From positions 25,067,066 through 25,131,065 of the forward strand of contig NC_092467.1 in NCBI RefSeq assembly GCF_047495875.1: a DNA stretch of 64,000 nt. Reading direction: 5' to 3'. The position numbers and the translations under genes were made by a program. The notes beneath the pieces are model-generated. The model ran no database searches. It was not told the origin of the DNA and was given only the letters and a program-made list of their open reading frames with translations. This DNA comes from Pithys albifrons albifrons. Lineage: Eukaryota; Chordata; Aves; Passeriformes; Thamnophilidae. Shown piece by piece: positions 20,930-33,800 of this stretch. Positions within the stretch are counted from its first letter, which is position 1. Each line of letters begins with the position of its first letter.

Positions 20930-23900
20930 GAAAGCCCCTTTGCATCTCCCATGGTGGACAGGTGCCAAATAGCATGGTCCCCTTCTCCTACTCTGGATCA
21001 CACACCTCCACCTGTGTCCCAGCACATTGCCTGCCCTGCAGAAGGGCTGGCTGCCCTGCCCACCCCAGAACTGAGCCCAGCAGCTGTTGGTGGGGCTGGA
21101 TGGCCAAGTGCTGGCCTCACTCTCTCAGTGCTCACACAGAGCAGCCGGGAGAGGGTGGCAGGTGAGCGAGGCACAGTCATTTCTACAACAGATGGTAGAG
21201 GCATGACATTACATGGCACGGCTATTATTTGCCGAGTGCTCGTGTTTGTCATGACTGAAAATGACATCTTATTAAGGAGTCATGACACGGGGCAATTTTT
21301 TTAAGCCTGAGAGCCAAGAAGGCTAATAAACAGGGATAGTTCCAGGAATAAATGGAGGGAAGTGCTGTTTACAGGTCACAGGCAAAGATGACTATGTTTC
21401 ACTGACCTGATTTCTGGGAGATTTCCAGGCTGTGGCACATCTCTTTCCTGCTGACTAGGGATGGATGCTCCTTGCCATGGTCTGACCGTGCTGGCTAAGG
21501 TGGAAGGGGCTGTCTTGGGACACCCTGCTGCATGTGAGCAAAGCCTGAGTTGTGTTATGGAAAATCTCCCAGCCATGGACAGCCAAACTCTGGTACTCCT
21601 GCAAACAAGGGCATGTGGCAGGCAACAGCTTTTGGACAGGTTTCTCCAAATCCCAGGTTTGGAGGAGGGCTCTCTGGCAGCACATGCAATAGCTGGGGGA
21701 GCGTGGGAAGTGAAACCCTGCTTGTCAGTGTGGCACTATCACCCCTGTGGGATGCTTGTCAGGACAGCTGGACCAAAAGCAGGGCTGCCTGGCCCATTTT
21801 GACCCCCTCAACCTGCCCTGGCACTGTGTCTGCAAGACTTGCCCTCCTTAGCCTGAAACAAGAGCCGCCTGCCTGCAGCTCCCATGCACCGGCTCCTTAT
21901 CGCTGACCTGCTCTGTCAGTGCAGATGCTTGACTAATGTTCCCTTGTAAAATGTTGTGTTAAGCACATTCCAGCCGCTGACATTAAATACTTGGGCCAGG
22001 GCAGTGCTCAGTCTCTGGTGGACACAGTGCTGAGCCAGCCCTAGCCACACGCTAGTGCTGCCACAGCCAAACCATTCGCTCTTTTCTGCCCATCTCCACC
22101 TCCTTGTGTCCTCCCTCTGGCACAGCCAGTGTGGGCAGTGGGGGAAGGAGGCAGCAGGCAAGACCACGGCTGTCTGGCAGATGAAATAATAATTACCCCA
22201 GCCTCCTCCATCCTCTCTTGCATTCCTCTGTGCTAACAACTCAGCTTATTTTGTTTTCATCTGCAAATATTGACTCGTTGGGTTCTTTTCACCTCATGCC
22301 TATTAAAAAGGCATTGCTCATAGTATTGTTATTTAATTTGTTCTGCAGCTGCGAGAAGCATCCAACGGCTTTAAGGAATTCACCCACACCTGCCGCTAGC
22401 ACAGACCCCAAGGATTGTGTTCCCTGTGTTCCCTTAATACCTCTGAAACTGCTTTGCCTGCTGCTCTCCAGGGAACAGGACCTGGGGCTGGCTCAGCAAG
22501 GATTCTGCCCAGCGTTTCCATCAGAGAGGAGATCAGGGTAGTGCTGGGGATGAGGCTGCAGAGCTCTGGTGTGCTCTTGGGAGATACTGCTTTGCTGCTC
22601 TGTGCCTCAGTTTCCCTGATCAGCTTTGTGATTCCCAACGATTTTCATAACTCACTGGAAGTGTTAATTATAGATGTGCAATTTAACAGCCTGACCTTTT
22701 GCTGTGGCAGCTTGTCATTTAATATTCACTTCAGCTTGAAAATGTGGGAGTTGTTTCCAGATGCCTTAACCTGGCTGGAGCAATAACCAGAAAAATAAAT
22801 CCCTTCATTCCCCACTGAGCTGAATTATCTGGGTGATTAGTGAACATGCCTTCAGTGCTCACACATCTCCAGTGTGAGAGTTTGGGATTGTGAATGCAGT
22901 GGGGGGGTTGATGCCTCTCCCCCATGCAGGGGTGGTTTGGGGTGCAGGAGAGGATGTGCAATCTCTCCCTACTTTCCCCACAGCGTTCAGCAGAGGTCAG
23001 GGGCAGCACGACAGCAGTCTGCTCGTGAGGAAAGCCTCTGTTTCAGCAGCTGTGCTCAGCTTTGGCACCTCTCCCAGAATAAAATTGACTGGCACCACAT
23101 TCACAAGGACTCGCCTCTGTCCCCAGCCCTCCCTCCAGGGGAAATCCCAGGGATGCCGGCACTCTGTCAGCTGATCTCACCTGATTCCCAAATCCTGAGA
23201 TGGGACAAGAATAGGGAATTGGGACAGATTAGAAAGGTTGAAGTATTAGCAGGTACCTGGAGGTGGGTGTCCTTATTGAAACCTCTCCCTGTTGCCTGTC
23301 AAGTGTCCCAATGGTCCCTTCTCCATCAGGGGTCTGACAGATGCTCATTCCTACGCATGGGCTGGGGTGTGGTGAGCCTTGGGGTCCTCTCTGTTCACAT
23401 CTTCTATGGCAGGACCCTTGGTTCAAGTTCTTCACCTCTCTAACCTCCCTCCAGATGAATTTTTAACCTCTACCAACTTGAAAAGAGCCAGCAGGTGAAA
23501 TCCCAGCGCTACCACCCCTGCCTGCACCTCAGCAATAGCCACCAGCTGAGTGTGGGACTGCTGCTGTCACTGCTATCAGGAAGAGCTATGATTCCTCAGT
23601 GTAGAGATGCTTTTTTGGTGGGAGAGATGGGCTGTGTGTGGGATGTGATCCCAACCTCCCTGCTTTGAGCTGGTTGTCTTCTGCCTCTTGATCAGCCTAC
23701 AAAAAACAACGTGGCTGTCTCCTTCTCCCAGCGTCTGATTATGGAAAGCAAATGTCACCATTGTCATACCCAAGTGTTTATTTTGGCAACAGCTGGGGAC
23801 CTGGCCAGCAGGTCTGGGGACCATGACAAGAAAGATCAGACACCCAGCAGCAGATCCTACCATGCCCACCAAGGATAGGGTGTGGCCAGCAGGCATTTTT

Positions 23901-26900
23901 CTCCTAGTTTCAGGCTGCACCACATTGGGTCTTGTCATAAATACACATCAGGCACAGGAGGGCATCCTGCTGGGCCCTGGTGGCAGCTGAAAGCTGGAGA
24001 CCAAGGACGTGCCTGTGGGTACCACTGAACCTTGGGCTGATCCATAAGGGTGCTGGCTCTCACTAATGCCCAGGGTCATTCCAGGCATAGCCCCATATCC
24101 CTTCCACAGGCTGGGAAGAAAATCATCTCTGGGGAGTGCCCTGTTCTCCTGACCTTTGCTCTCCAAATATTTAGGATCCCACAGTGCATAGTCACAGGCC
24201 TTGTTCGGCTTCAGTGTGATGCCATATGCATTCTGTCTCAGCTGTTGCTACTAATTAATCTCTGGCTTGCTGAGCTGGGGATGGGGAAGATACACTTCCC
24301 TGAGGTGAGCACAGGCACTAGAGCACCCTCCCAAGCCTCTCTGTCCCTTGTTCCCTTCACACCTGCACTTCCCCTTGTCATAGGCTGATGGTGACCAGGG
24401 ATTTAGAGTAGCATCCATGGAAGGGCAGTCCTCTGTCCCTGGCAGGGTTCACTCTTCTCTCACTGGTCTGCATCTGTCAGCATTCCAGCAGGGATGAGGG
24501 AGAGCCCAAATGTGGCCAGTGACCAAACCCTGGCAAAGTGATGAAATTCACATTAGGGAAGGTGCTGGGAGAGTGCATTTGGGGAGTTAGTGTAATAGGC
24601 AGGAGGAGAAAACTAGAATGTCTGTGAGCCAGTAAGACAGAGGAGGAACCCCAGACCCAATGTAGCCTGGTATTTTTTGGTCAAGGACAAGGATTGGTGT
24701 CCATATGAACTAGTACTACATGTGCTGTACACCAGCCTGTGCACATGGCTTTAGGCAGGCTCAGACCTGAGCCCTCAGAGAGGTCTGAGCTTGCTGTCAG
24801 GAGGGGACAAAAATTAAGGATGGCCTTCTCACCTGAGGTGGTTGTGGATATACTACCCCTGTTTCACAAGTTGTTAGAGATCTCTGCCCTCTGTCTTTTT
24901 GGAAAAGAGAACTGGCTGGAGAAGTCTGGACAGAGGCTGGGACCTTCAGAAGATAATCCAGCAGGAAGAACCTTTTTTGGCCAAGTCCATCACCTCAGTG
25001 AGGAGGGAGAGTGCTCAGGTGGCAAGTCCTTGGGGAAATGGCACTGTCACTGAGTCTTAGTGACCTGAGGGTGTGCAAAGGGAGAAGAGCCCAGGAGGAG
25101 GATGTTGAAAGCAGGAGTAACATTTTGAAAGGGGACATAGTAACTATTGAATTTTTTTGCTCTGACCATAGGTGTAGCTTATTATATATGCACAAATCCC
25201 AAGGCTTTTGCTCATTTTGGTTGAACACCCACTTCTTCCACAGAGGACTTTCCCATTCATAGCTGACATAGTAAAAGAATAATGATTACTTTATCATGTA
25301 AGAGTCAATATTTTATATAAGACAGAGCCATAAGGGATGTGTCCATCAGAGACCATTGGATCAGAAGATCCAGGTAGGCTCCGCTTTTCAGAAGACCCTT
25401 TACTGCTGATCACCAGGGGCTGAGGATGGCAAAACTCCCAAACCTCTGCCTGCAGGGTTTTATGATGAGCTAAAATTTTATGATGCTTCATAGGCAAAAA
25501 GGGTTTTCTAAAACTCTTTTAAAATGAAACTTTATGGAACTAAACTATCACTAATTATAATATTTTTTATTAAATTAGAGGTGATTTTTCAGTATGCTTT
25601 TTGGAATCCTGTCAGTAATGCTTTGATTTGTCAGGCACTAAATTTTCCTACCAAAATGAATATTTCTGATGGTTTCCAAAACAAACAATAATTTCATCAC
25701 CAAATACTGATGAAAAATCCTAAAAAACAGGCTGGTTTCAAAGCATATGAAATGGGAAAGCAGTGAATTTTTTCTTGCTTGCTTGCTTGTCAGATGGATT
25801 TGTTTTCATTTCCAACCAACTTTTGATTATCTGATAATGTTTTCTTGAGAGAAAAGAAACCTCAAGTGATCACAGTAACATGGCTTAGATTTTCAGCTGA
25901 TGCAAGTCAGGTCATCCCCACAGGGGCTGGCACTGTGTTGCATGGAGGGAAGACTTAGCCCCGTGTGTTTATGTGACGTTTTCACACTTCTCAATTTGCT
26001 TCTGAAACCAGTAGTAGCACTCCTGCCTGGACCAACAGAGCTGCGATTGAATGGTGTAGAGCAAAAGCCCCTATAGAGATGAAGAGAAAATCATAAGCAA
26101 ATGAAAAATGGAAGTTGAAAGGTGAGGCTTGAGGGGAGGAAGTGACTCATGGGCTGGGAATGAGGGATGGGGTCTCCGGGAGGCTCGGCAACTCAAGCTT
26201 CAGTGACCCTCAACTGCAAGGAGTCATGGGGAGGATGGAGGAGAGGCCAAGCATGGAGCAATGAAATGAACAGAGGAGCCCAGAGAGAACTGTGAAACCC
26301 TGGAAGACAAGCCCATGGCAGTCATGCAGAAATGGGAGGAATACCCACTATTTCCAGACTGTCTGTGCTGTTTATCCTTCCCTTTGCTTAGACTGGGGGC
26401 CATGTGAGACACAACAAGGAAGACACCTGAGGGAAACCAGGAAAGGCGATGCATCCACAGCAATGGCTGAAAGCTGCATTCAAGCTCCTGACTCTGCAAC
26501 TGCTGTGCTGTGAAGGAAAAGGGGCAGCCACAGTAACATAAAGCAATGGGGTAGTATGTTTAAAATAGTTTGGATATCCTCGAATAAACTCTCTGACCTT
26601 CTGCAAAAGTCATCAGAACCCAGCTGAGCCATCACGTGTGCACAGCCAGGGCTTCGTGAGCTGGTGAAGGACTTCAGGATGCAGCAGTGGCACACATGTA
26701 CCACATTAAGCAATGCAAACGTGTGGGGTGAGTAAATCTGTGTCTGTGTGTAGTGGCACTTGGTGTATTTGCATCTGATTGTAAAAAAAGCTATTTGGAT
26801 GCCAGTTGTGCCTTAGCAAATGGAGCCTGAAATACCACGAAGACCTCACAGCCATTAAATGGGGCTGGCTCACAAGTCAGAGAGATTCGTGCAAAGGTGC

Positions 26901-27787
26901 TGCAGCGGCAGCTGGAGATCAAGCTGTGTGATCACCCAGTGGTATTCTCTGCCTGCTCTAATGTCACCACCCTGCTGTCTGCACCCTCCTCTCCTGCTCC
27001 ACATGGGTCATGGCTCTATAGGCAAGCACCAACAGACATCCTTGGTCTCCTCTGACTTTGGAAACACTGAGCTGTTCTTGGTTTCATTAGAGTCTGATTT
27101 GCATAGAAGGGAAACACTTAGTTCTAATTGGCTTAGTCTGGACATGATTTCAGAGGGACAAACTCCAGGGAGTTGTGGAGCAAAGTGACTTTTTGCACCA
27201 TTCTAGGGAAGGGACTATATGTGTGTTAATAATAGATACCTGCTTTCACAGGTCTAGAAAGCCTTTCATCTTGCCTCATTGTAATGAAAGCAGGTTTTAC
27301 CTTTAGCTATACCCCCACTTGGTGTCATTTAATCTTTGAACATCCCAGATCCATCTTTGCCATTCATATATGGTTTGGCTGGAGTATTTCTAGGGGCAAA
27401 GCAGGCTGGACATGTTGCTTTCTCAGCAGAATGCAGCATTTGCCTGGAAACCTGTTGGTGTCTAAGTTGCCATATGCCAGGACACAAAAATGATTTAATT
27501 CAGGGTCTGTTCCCCCACGGTTACACAAGATGGCCTCAGGGAGCTGAAGGTCTCTTGGTCCTTCAACCTTCATGTCTGACCATTGCTTCTGGGGCCAGAG
27601 GGGGAAGAACCCTATTATGTGGAACGTGAAATTAACACTCCAGCTATTACAGCATGGAGATGCTTCTATTTCTTAGCACAGATGCAGAAAAGCACAGTTT
27701 TTAATGATTTCTCTTCTGGGTAGAAAACTCCAGAAATACCATAGAGAACCTACCAAAGCCCTGGCTGGGCTTCTGCTGTCATGGATT
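20930..27787. other. Gene desert with scattered motif-dense blocks
   Basis: No gene or RNA is recognised. Blocks at about 21,180-21,310, 21,900-22,000, 22,190-22,390 and 22,610-22,760 are richer in AT-type transcription-factor motifs than their surroundings. The longest open frame (22,874-23,443, 189 codons) has no recognisable domain. 25,500-25,860 is AT-rich and low in complexity. Confidence 0.5.
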
Positions 27788-27894
27788 CCAATTAGGGGAT
27801 TGGAGCTAGATGATCTCTAAGGCCTCTTCCAACCCCAAACGTTCTTTGATTCTATAATGATTCTATGATTCTATGATGATTCTATGATTCCATG
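27788..27894 (+). mobile_element. CR1 LINE 3' end with ATTCTATG-type tail
   Basis: A short CR1 3' terminus: GGAGCTAGATGATCTCTAAG, then CCTCTTCCAACCC, followed by several units of TGATTCTA (27,847-27,894). This 8-bp-unit tail is diagnostic of bird and reptile CR1 elements. The body is truncated to about 55 bp. Confidence 0.9.
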
Positions 27895-30800
27895 AACAGG
27901 CTTCATCCATTCACAATAGTCCCCACCCAGCCACAACAAGCCCTGCCCATGGACACACCTATTTATGACCCTCTGCTTTACAACAACTTCAGCTTTGCAG
28001 CAGAAGGTGCTGAGCATGGGGGAGAATGGAGGTGTGTATCTGCTTGGAGGGAAAGATAAGGAAATTCAGTTGCCAGCAAACCTTGTGCAAGCTTTTTCTT
28101 CTACTTGTTCTCTAATTAGACAGGCAATCTTTGCTGCTGGGAAAATAAGCTCTGTGATATTCACCAGCCATGAATTTGTTGATTATAAAATTAAAGGAGG
28201 CTTTGGGATTAGGGATCCTGACCTCAGATCTAGCTCTTCTGAGGTTGTGACTTAGGCTGGTATTTTTGAGCTAGCAAGTAACAATAAACAAGCTTAATAT
28301 TGGTTTGTTATGCCTCTGTTAGAAGGGGTTTAAATGTGGAGCTCAAATTGGAGCAAGTACCAGGTTAAAACCGAGTACAGGAAATTTAGTGGAGGACTTT
28401 TAATTTCTTTTTTTTTTAAACTTTAGGGGTTTTGTGGGAGAAAAAAAAATTTACTCACTTTCTAGATCTATTTTTAGTGGAATTAAAAAGCATGAGATGA
28501 ACTTTTTGTGTGTAACTGGCATTTCCTCTTTTTCTGTACTAAAATGGTAGGGGAAAGACTAAGGAGCTGCGGGAGGAGGAAAAATGTGTTTAAAAAAATT
28601 AGCCTTTCTCCCTAGTCTTTTTGAAAAAAGTATTTTTAAAACAGCTCCTGGAGAACAAAAACTGTTTCTTCCTGAAGTACCTGGGATGGAAAGAGTTGTA
28701 TTGTGGTGGAATGAGCCTTTCACTTTTTAAAAACAACTTTGGCGAAATAGCTATAGGTTAACTGGAGGATCTAAAATTGCAGTCATCTTGAATGCCCAGA
28801 AGTCCTTCTATTACCTTCTGCAAACTCTGACATATGTATATATTTTTTAAGTCATAGCAGGGGAGAGATACTGCTGAAGAGACATTCCTTTTCTTTCTGG
28901 TGATCCTCCAAACCTGCTTGTGCTGTAAGGCAATGATGAAATAATTGTAGTCTGGATAAAGCTTTTAGTGCTGAGCATGAAAAAATAAGCAGTGGGAATG
29001 GGGCTAATTTGTCTCTTCCCTTGGAGAAGGAAGACTCTTGTGGCCCAGTTGCCATGGTGTCAGCCAGAACTGATTTGCAAATGAAGGGTCTGCAACTCTA
29101 GATGAGCCTATTGCTGCTCCAAGAGTCCATCCCGTAATTTTCTCTGTGCTTTTGCCTGCTTTATTGCTCAGGGGTATGGCCAGGTGCCAGCAATATGACA
29201 GCAAGGGTGAGCACTGCCAGCAAGTCCATTTTGGGCTTAGTTACAAGTATCCCAGGTGAAAAGTGTTAGCTAACATAATCTGACTTAAGTATAAGTCTGC
29301 ATCTCCAGGAGGAGATTCCACCTGGGATGTCATTTGAGGAAGGGAAGAATCTGCTCTGGATTCTTCTACCTATTTGGAAGGAGGCCTTGCCTGCAACTTT
29401 TAAGCCTCTGTTACCAGGCCAGCCCATGTTCCACATACCCACCAGGAGTTGCTTTCAAAAGGTGTTAGTGACTGATGGAATTGGATGGGTGGGGTCTGGG
29501 GGGAAAGGAACATTTTGGCTGTTTGCGATGGGTCTATGCTTTGTCTTCTGCCTAGGTTTCCTGGGGTGCCAGCAGCTGGGATTGGTGGTCAAACAGAACA
29601 GCAGAGCCTGGCCCTTAACTTCACTTGGATTGTAAGGTAAGGACACAGGGCAAAATTTATTCCACAGGAAGAATCTCTATCAGCTACGCAGCCAGATTGT
29701 CTTCTTTACCTTGTGTGTTACCATCTGCCATGGGCTCACAGGTGAGAAATATTTGCTTTTCTTGGAGAGATGAGTCTAAAGGTGAAGGAGATTGTTGCCA
29801 TATATTTGTTCTTATTGCTTTGTTGCACCTGTGTGGAGCTTATTGTAACTTTATCCTGTTCATATCTGTCCCCAGTTCTAAATTCTTTCTGGCTAAGTTC
29901 TTTGCGGTGCTGCTTAGGGCAACGTTGTCCCTGTCTGATGAGTATGGGTCCTCTTCCAGGTGTGAGGACTGAGATGTGATATGGATGGCAGTTATTTTGA
30001 TTATTTTGCCAAAAGGAACATTAAAAAGCTGGTTTGATGTATGTTTTGTAAACAAAAGAAAATCTGATGGGAATGTGAAATCTTTTTTGCTGCAAAGAAA
30101 TGTTATTTTGCTTTGTTACACTGTGCAGGCATTTAGGATTGGTATTTGGAAGCCTTCTGAAGATAAGGGACTGGATGCATTTGTGTTGTCTGCTAAATTG
30201 TCCTATGTAGTAGTGCAGGCTGGTGGAATAAGAGAAGGTCACCTGCAGAATATGAGACTTCATGATGAACAAACCTACTGAGGCACATAGGCGGGTCTGT
30301 AATCCAGGGTGGCAGAAGTATTGTTTCATAGTCTGTAATCTTGCTTTTAAAGACTCATTTTTCAGTTTTTCTTGCCCAGACATGCTGCTTTAGGCTAGGT
30401 GGTTGATTTGATACACGTGCTCCTGAGAGGGCAGTGAATGAGCAGTGAGGGAGATCATGTGTAGCTGGGAGTGCCATCAAATACCAAGTCAACAAACCAG
30501 GTATTTTGGCTCTCTGTAAGAACACTGAAATTATACATTTTTCTCTTGGTGAAGTAGCATCTGGGATTTCTGTGAATTCCTCCTTCTGGTTGGGTTAAAC
30601 CACAAGTAGAGTAGTAGCCGTTCTCATCTAATGAGCCTGTTCATGCAGCTCCAGCCAGAGCCTTCACAGGGTGATCCTTGCATCTAGAACAAAGTCCTGG
30701 GACTGACCAGTGTCTAATGGCATAATAAGAATGTTAGTTTCAAGATGAAGCTACTAAAAATTGGGGAATGCATCTGCTCTTCCTGTTAACTTCATGCTCT

Positions 30801-33800
30801 GCTGTGATTTCCTGAAATATTCTTACTCAGTTGTTCATCTGGGTCTTTGGACAAGGCATTGGGCATTTTGTTTGGTAAGGAATGGAGATGTATCAGCAGG
30901 ACAGAAGTGGCTCTGGGAGAAGTTTGGGAACGATATTGTTTTGGTTGGTTGTGTGGGGTTTTTTGTGGTTTGTTGTTGTTTTTTTTTTGTTGTTGTTGGT
31001 TGGTTTTTGTTTTTCTTTTTGTTTTTTTTTTTTCCTTCGTGTGTGACTTTCCTCCTTGACTAAATGAGGGTCAAGATAACTGTCTGTTCAGCTTCATGTC
31101 CAGTTTTGAGTATCATTTAAACCTATGTAATATATATGTTTTGTATATAAAATAGGCATTTATTTTTATGTGTAAACAGGTTTCATATTAGAGCAGAGAG
31201 AGTAATCCTAACAAATCTCGTTTCCTTTAGTTAGCATGTCAAACACAAACTAAAATCCTCACTGATTCAGGGCAGGGGAAAAAAACTTCCTGCAGACATT
31301 TCTTCACCCCGTTTTACGCCCTGTTGTCTGTTACCAGTCATTGGTACAATCAAAGAGCTTTACTGCAACAGCTGAAACCATGTTCTCTGAAATGTTAAGA
31401 GTGGTATGTTGGACCTGGTGTTAATTGTGCTTGTCAGTAATATTCAAGTAGCAGAGAGGGGAGATATGTTATTGGTTGAGTTTTGCTCGGCCAATATTCA
31501 GTAGCAAAGCAGGACATGGCTTCTACAAGGGGAATGCCAGTATCTGTCAGCATCAGCTTCAGATCCTGGAAGGCAGCACTCACAAAAATGGGCTCTACTC
31601 AGGTTTGCTTTGCTTTCATGCAGGAAGGCAACATTAGGTCAGGTATTATGGTTGGTTGCATGGTGGAGGAGGCCTGAGCCCCAGTCTGATGCACTGAGCT
31701 TTGGAGCAGAAGAGCTGAGATGATGCCTTGTACTTAGGCAGGATGTCTTCTGCTGGGAGTGAGATCAGCTGCTTCACAATCTCTTGACTTGTTCTCTGAC
31801 GTGTCAGCTCCAGATAGTATCTTGGAAATATGCAGGTTAAATGGCAAGGGTGTTTCTGACCCTTTTCCTGAAATGTAAGAAAATTCTGCTATAACATAGA
31901 CATTAAGGTTTTTCTGAACAATGAATCCAATGTAATCATGATTACAACGTTCACTCTCATATGTTTTTGTTTTCCAAATGGTGACTAATTTTCCCAGTCT
32001 CCTAATGATTCTCTGGAGAGCAGCATGCACAAGATGCATCTGATTCTGAGCTCTTCTTGGTGTTTAGCTGGTCTTATTTCCATGTCTGGGGGATAGTTGA
32101 ACAGTTTTTACTTCCTTTGTCTTGATGGACATAAGCTAGACTTTCTCTCTTTTGTTTCTGCCTGTCCCCGCCCAATTCAGAGCAACTTTATTTTTAAGGT
32201 CAGTAAAGACTGATCATGTGGTATAAAAAGCGGGAAAATGGCTTTAATATTTTTAGTGGGCATGAAAAAATCAACAGCATCAGTATCTTCAGAATTAGCT
32301 CATGAACTTGAATAAAGTTAAATATTTTCATCTCAGAAAGATGAAATTTGATATGATTTCATCAGTGTGTGGACTGCTATTACCAGGAGGAAATGTAATT
32401 ATTAATCTCCTTTGGGGCTGTGTGAATAAAAATAGCACCTGACTACCAGACCTATATTCAAAGTAGAATTAAAGCATGTTTCTATTTTTTTGAGTAGTGA
32501 GGGGCAAGTTCCAAAGAGAAGTCTGGAAGTTACTGGGCTCAGGACAGAGGTAACTGGGTTAAGTTCTGTTCTAGGTGTTATTTTGCAGGGTCTTGCCTGC
32601 CCTTTCACATCTTTGAAATGCAACACACAAACCATAAGTCTTTACAGTAATGTGTTGGGCAGGTTCCTTTAGTGGCTGGTCTATTAATCTGCATGTTAGC
32701 AACTCAAAACCAGAGATCAGGAAAGTTATAGGGCCTCATTAAAGTCTATTCCTGTCTGGAAAATGGGAATTTGCTGTTGGGACTAATACCAGTTCACGTA
32801 TGAGGGTCTCTCACTGTTGGAGTACTGGCAGGGTTGAAGCCAAGTTGAGTTAGAAACTGGCTGGAGTGAGTGGTACAGTTTGCTTTTAAAATTGCTTGTC
32901 TAAGGTTTTTGTTTCATTCTCTAGGCTCTTCACATTAAAAAAAGGTGTACTGGGATAAGGAACATGCTGTACAAGCCTGGATCTTGCATTATTTCTGTCT
33001 CTACTTTGGTCCCATGGCAACTGCTGGCCAACAGATAGGACTTTGTAGCTGCTCCAGTGTCAAGGTTGGCTTATAGAATGAGCTAGGCCTTTCATTTGGG
33101 TTGCCTTTGGTTTCAGAGGAGTAGGTGTGTTTGTTCTGCACCCTATGTATAGCTTAAAGTTCTACTAGATGCCTTGTGACCACAAGTTCTTCCTGTAAAA
33201 TGGAACAGGACACCTTTTTGGCTGCCTTTAAATAATGGAAATTTTGCTGAGATTTTTCTGTGAAAGAGGAACAATTCAACCTCAACAGAGAAGTTAATTA
33301 CAGCAATGGAAATTTTTCTTAAGGACTTTCTGATATGAAGGTATTGCTTTTCAGCAGGATGGAACTCTCAGAAATGCCACTTTTAATGAAAAATATTTTA
33401 ATGGCAAATACTTTCCACAGTGTCATTATTCTTGGGTTTCTCTGAAGCATATAGAACATCTGTATTTCTTTCTGGAATTGTGTAACATGGTTTGGCTCTG
33501 TCTTTTCACTCTTGCTCAAGTGCAGTCCTGGTATAGGTGAGGTGGATGCCAGGAAAGTCATGGGAACTGAATATGATAATTTTGTACTTAGACTGATTTG
33601 TATTGAGCTGCTGTATGGAGTAAGACAGTTCTGAACCCTGGACTTCTGAGTATTTGTTTCTGCTACCTTGGTCTTTGAAAGTCATATGTCTTATTCTCAT
33701 CTCTATCTTAAACTCCACCCAGACTGAGCTACTCCTGATATATTTGGGTTTAAATATGTGATTGTTCTCCTAAGAATTGATCCTGTAGGCGAATTGTCAG

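Noticed and set aside
20345..21025. 226-codon minus-strand and 79-codon plus-strand frames over the purine tract
   Set aside because: They are translations of GGGGAA repeats (Pro/Phe-rich or Gly/Glu-rich) and not genes.
22874..23443. 189-codon plus-strand open frame
   Set aside because: No domain, splice context or codon signature is visible. One or so frames of this length are expected by chance in 64 kb.
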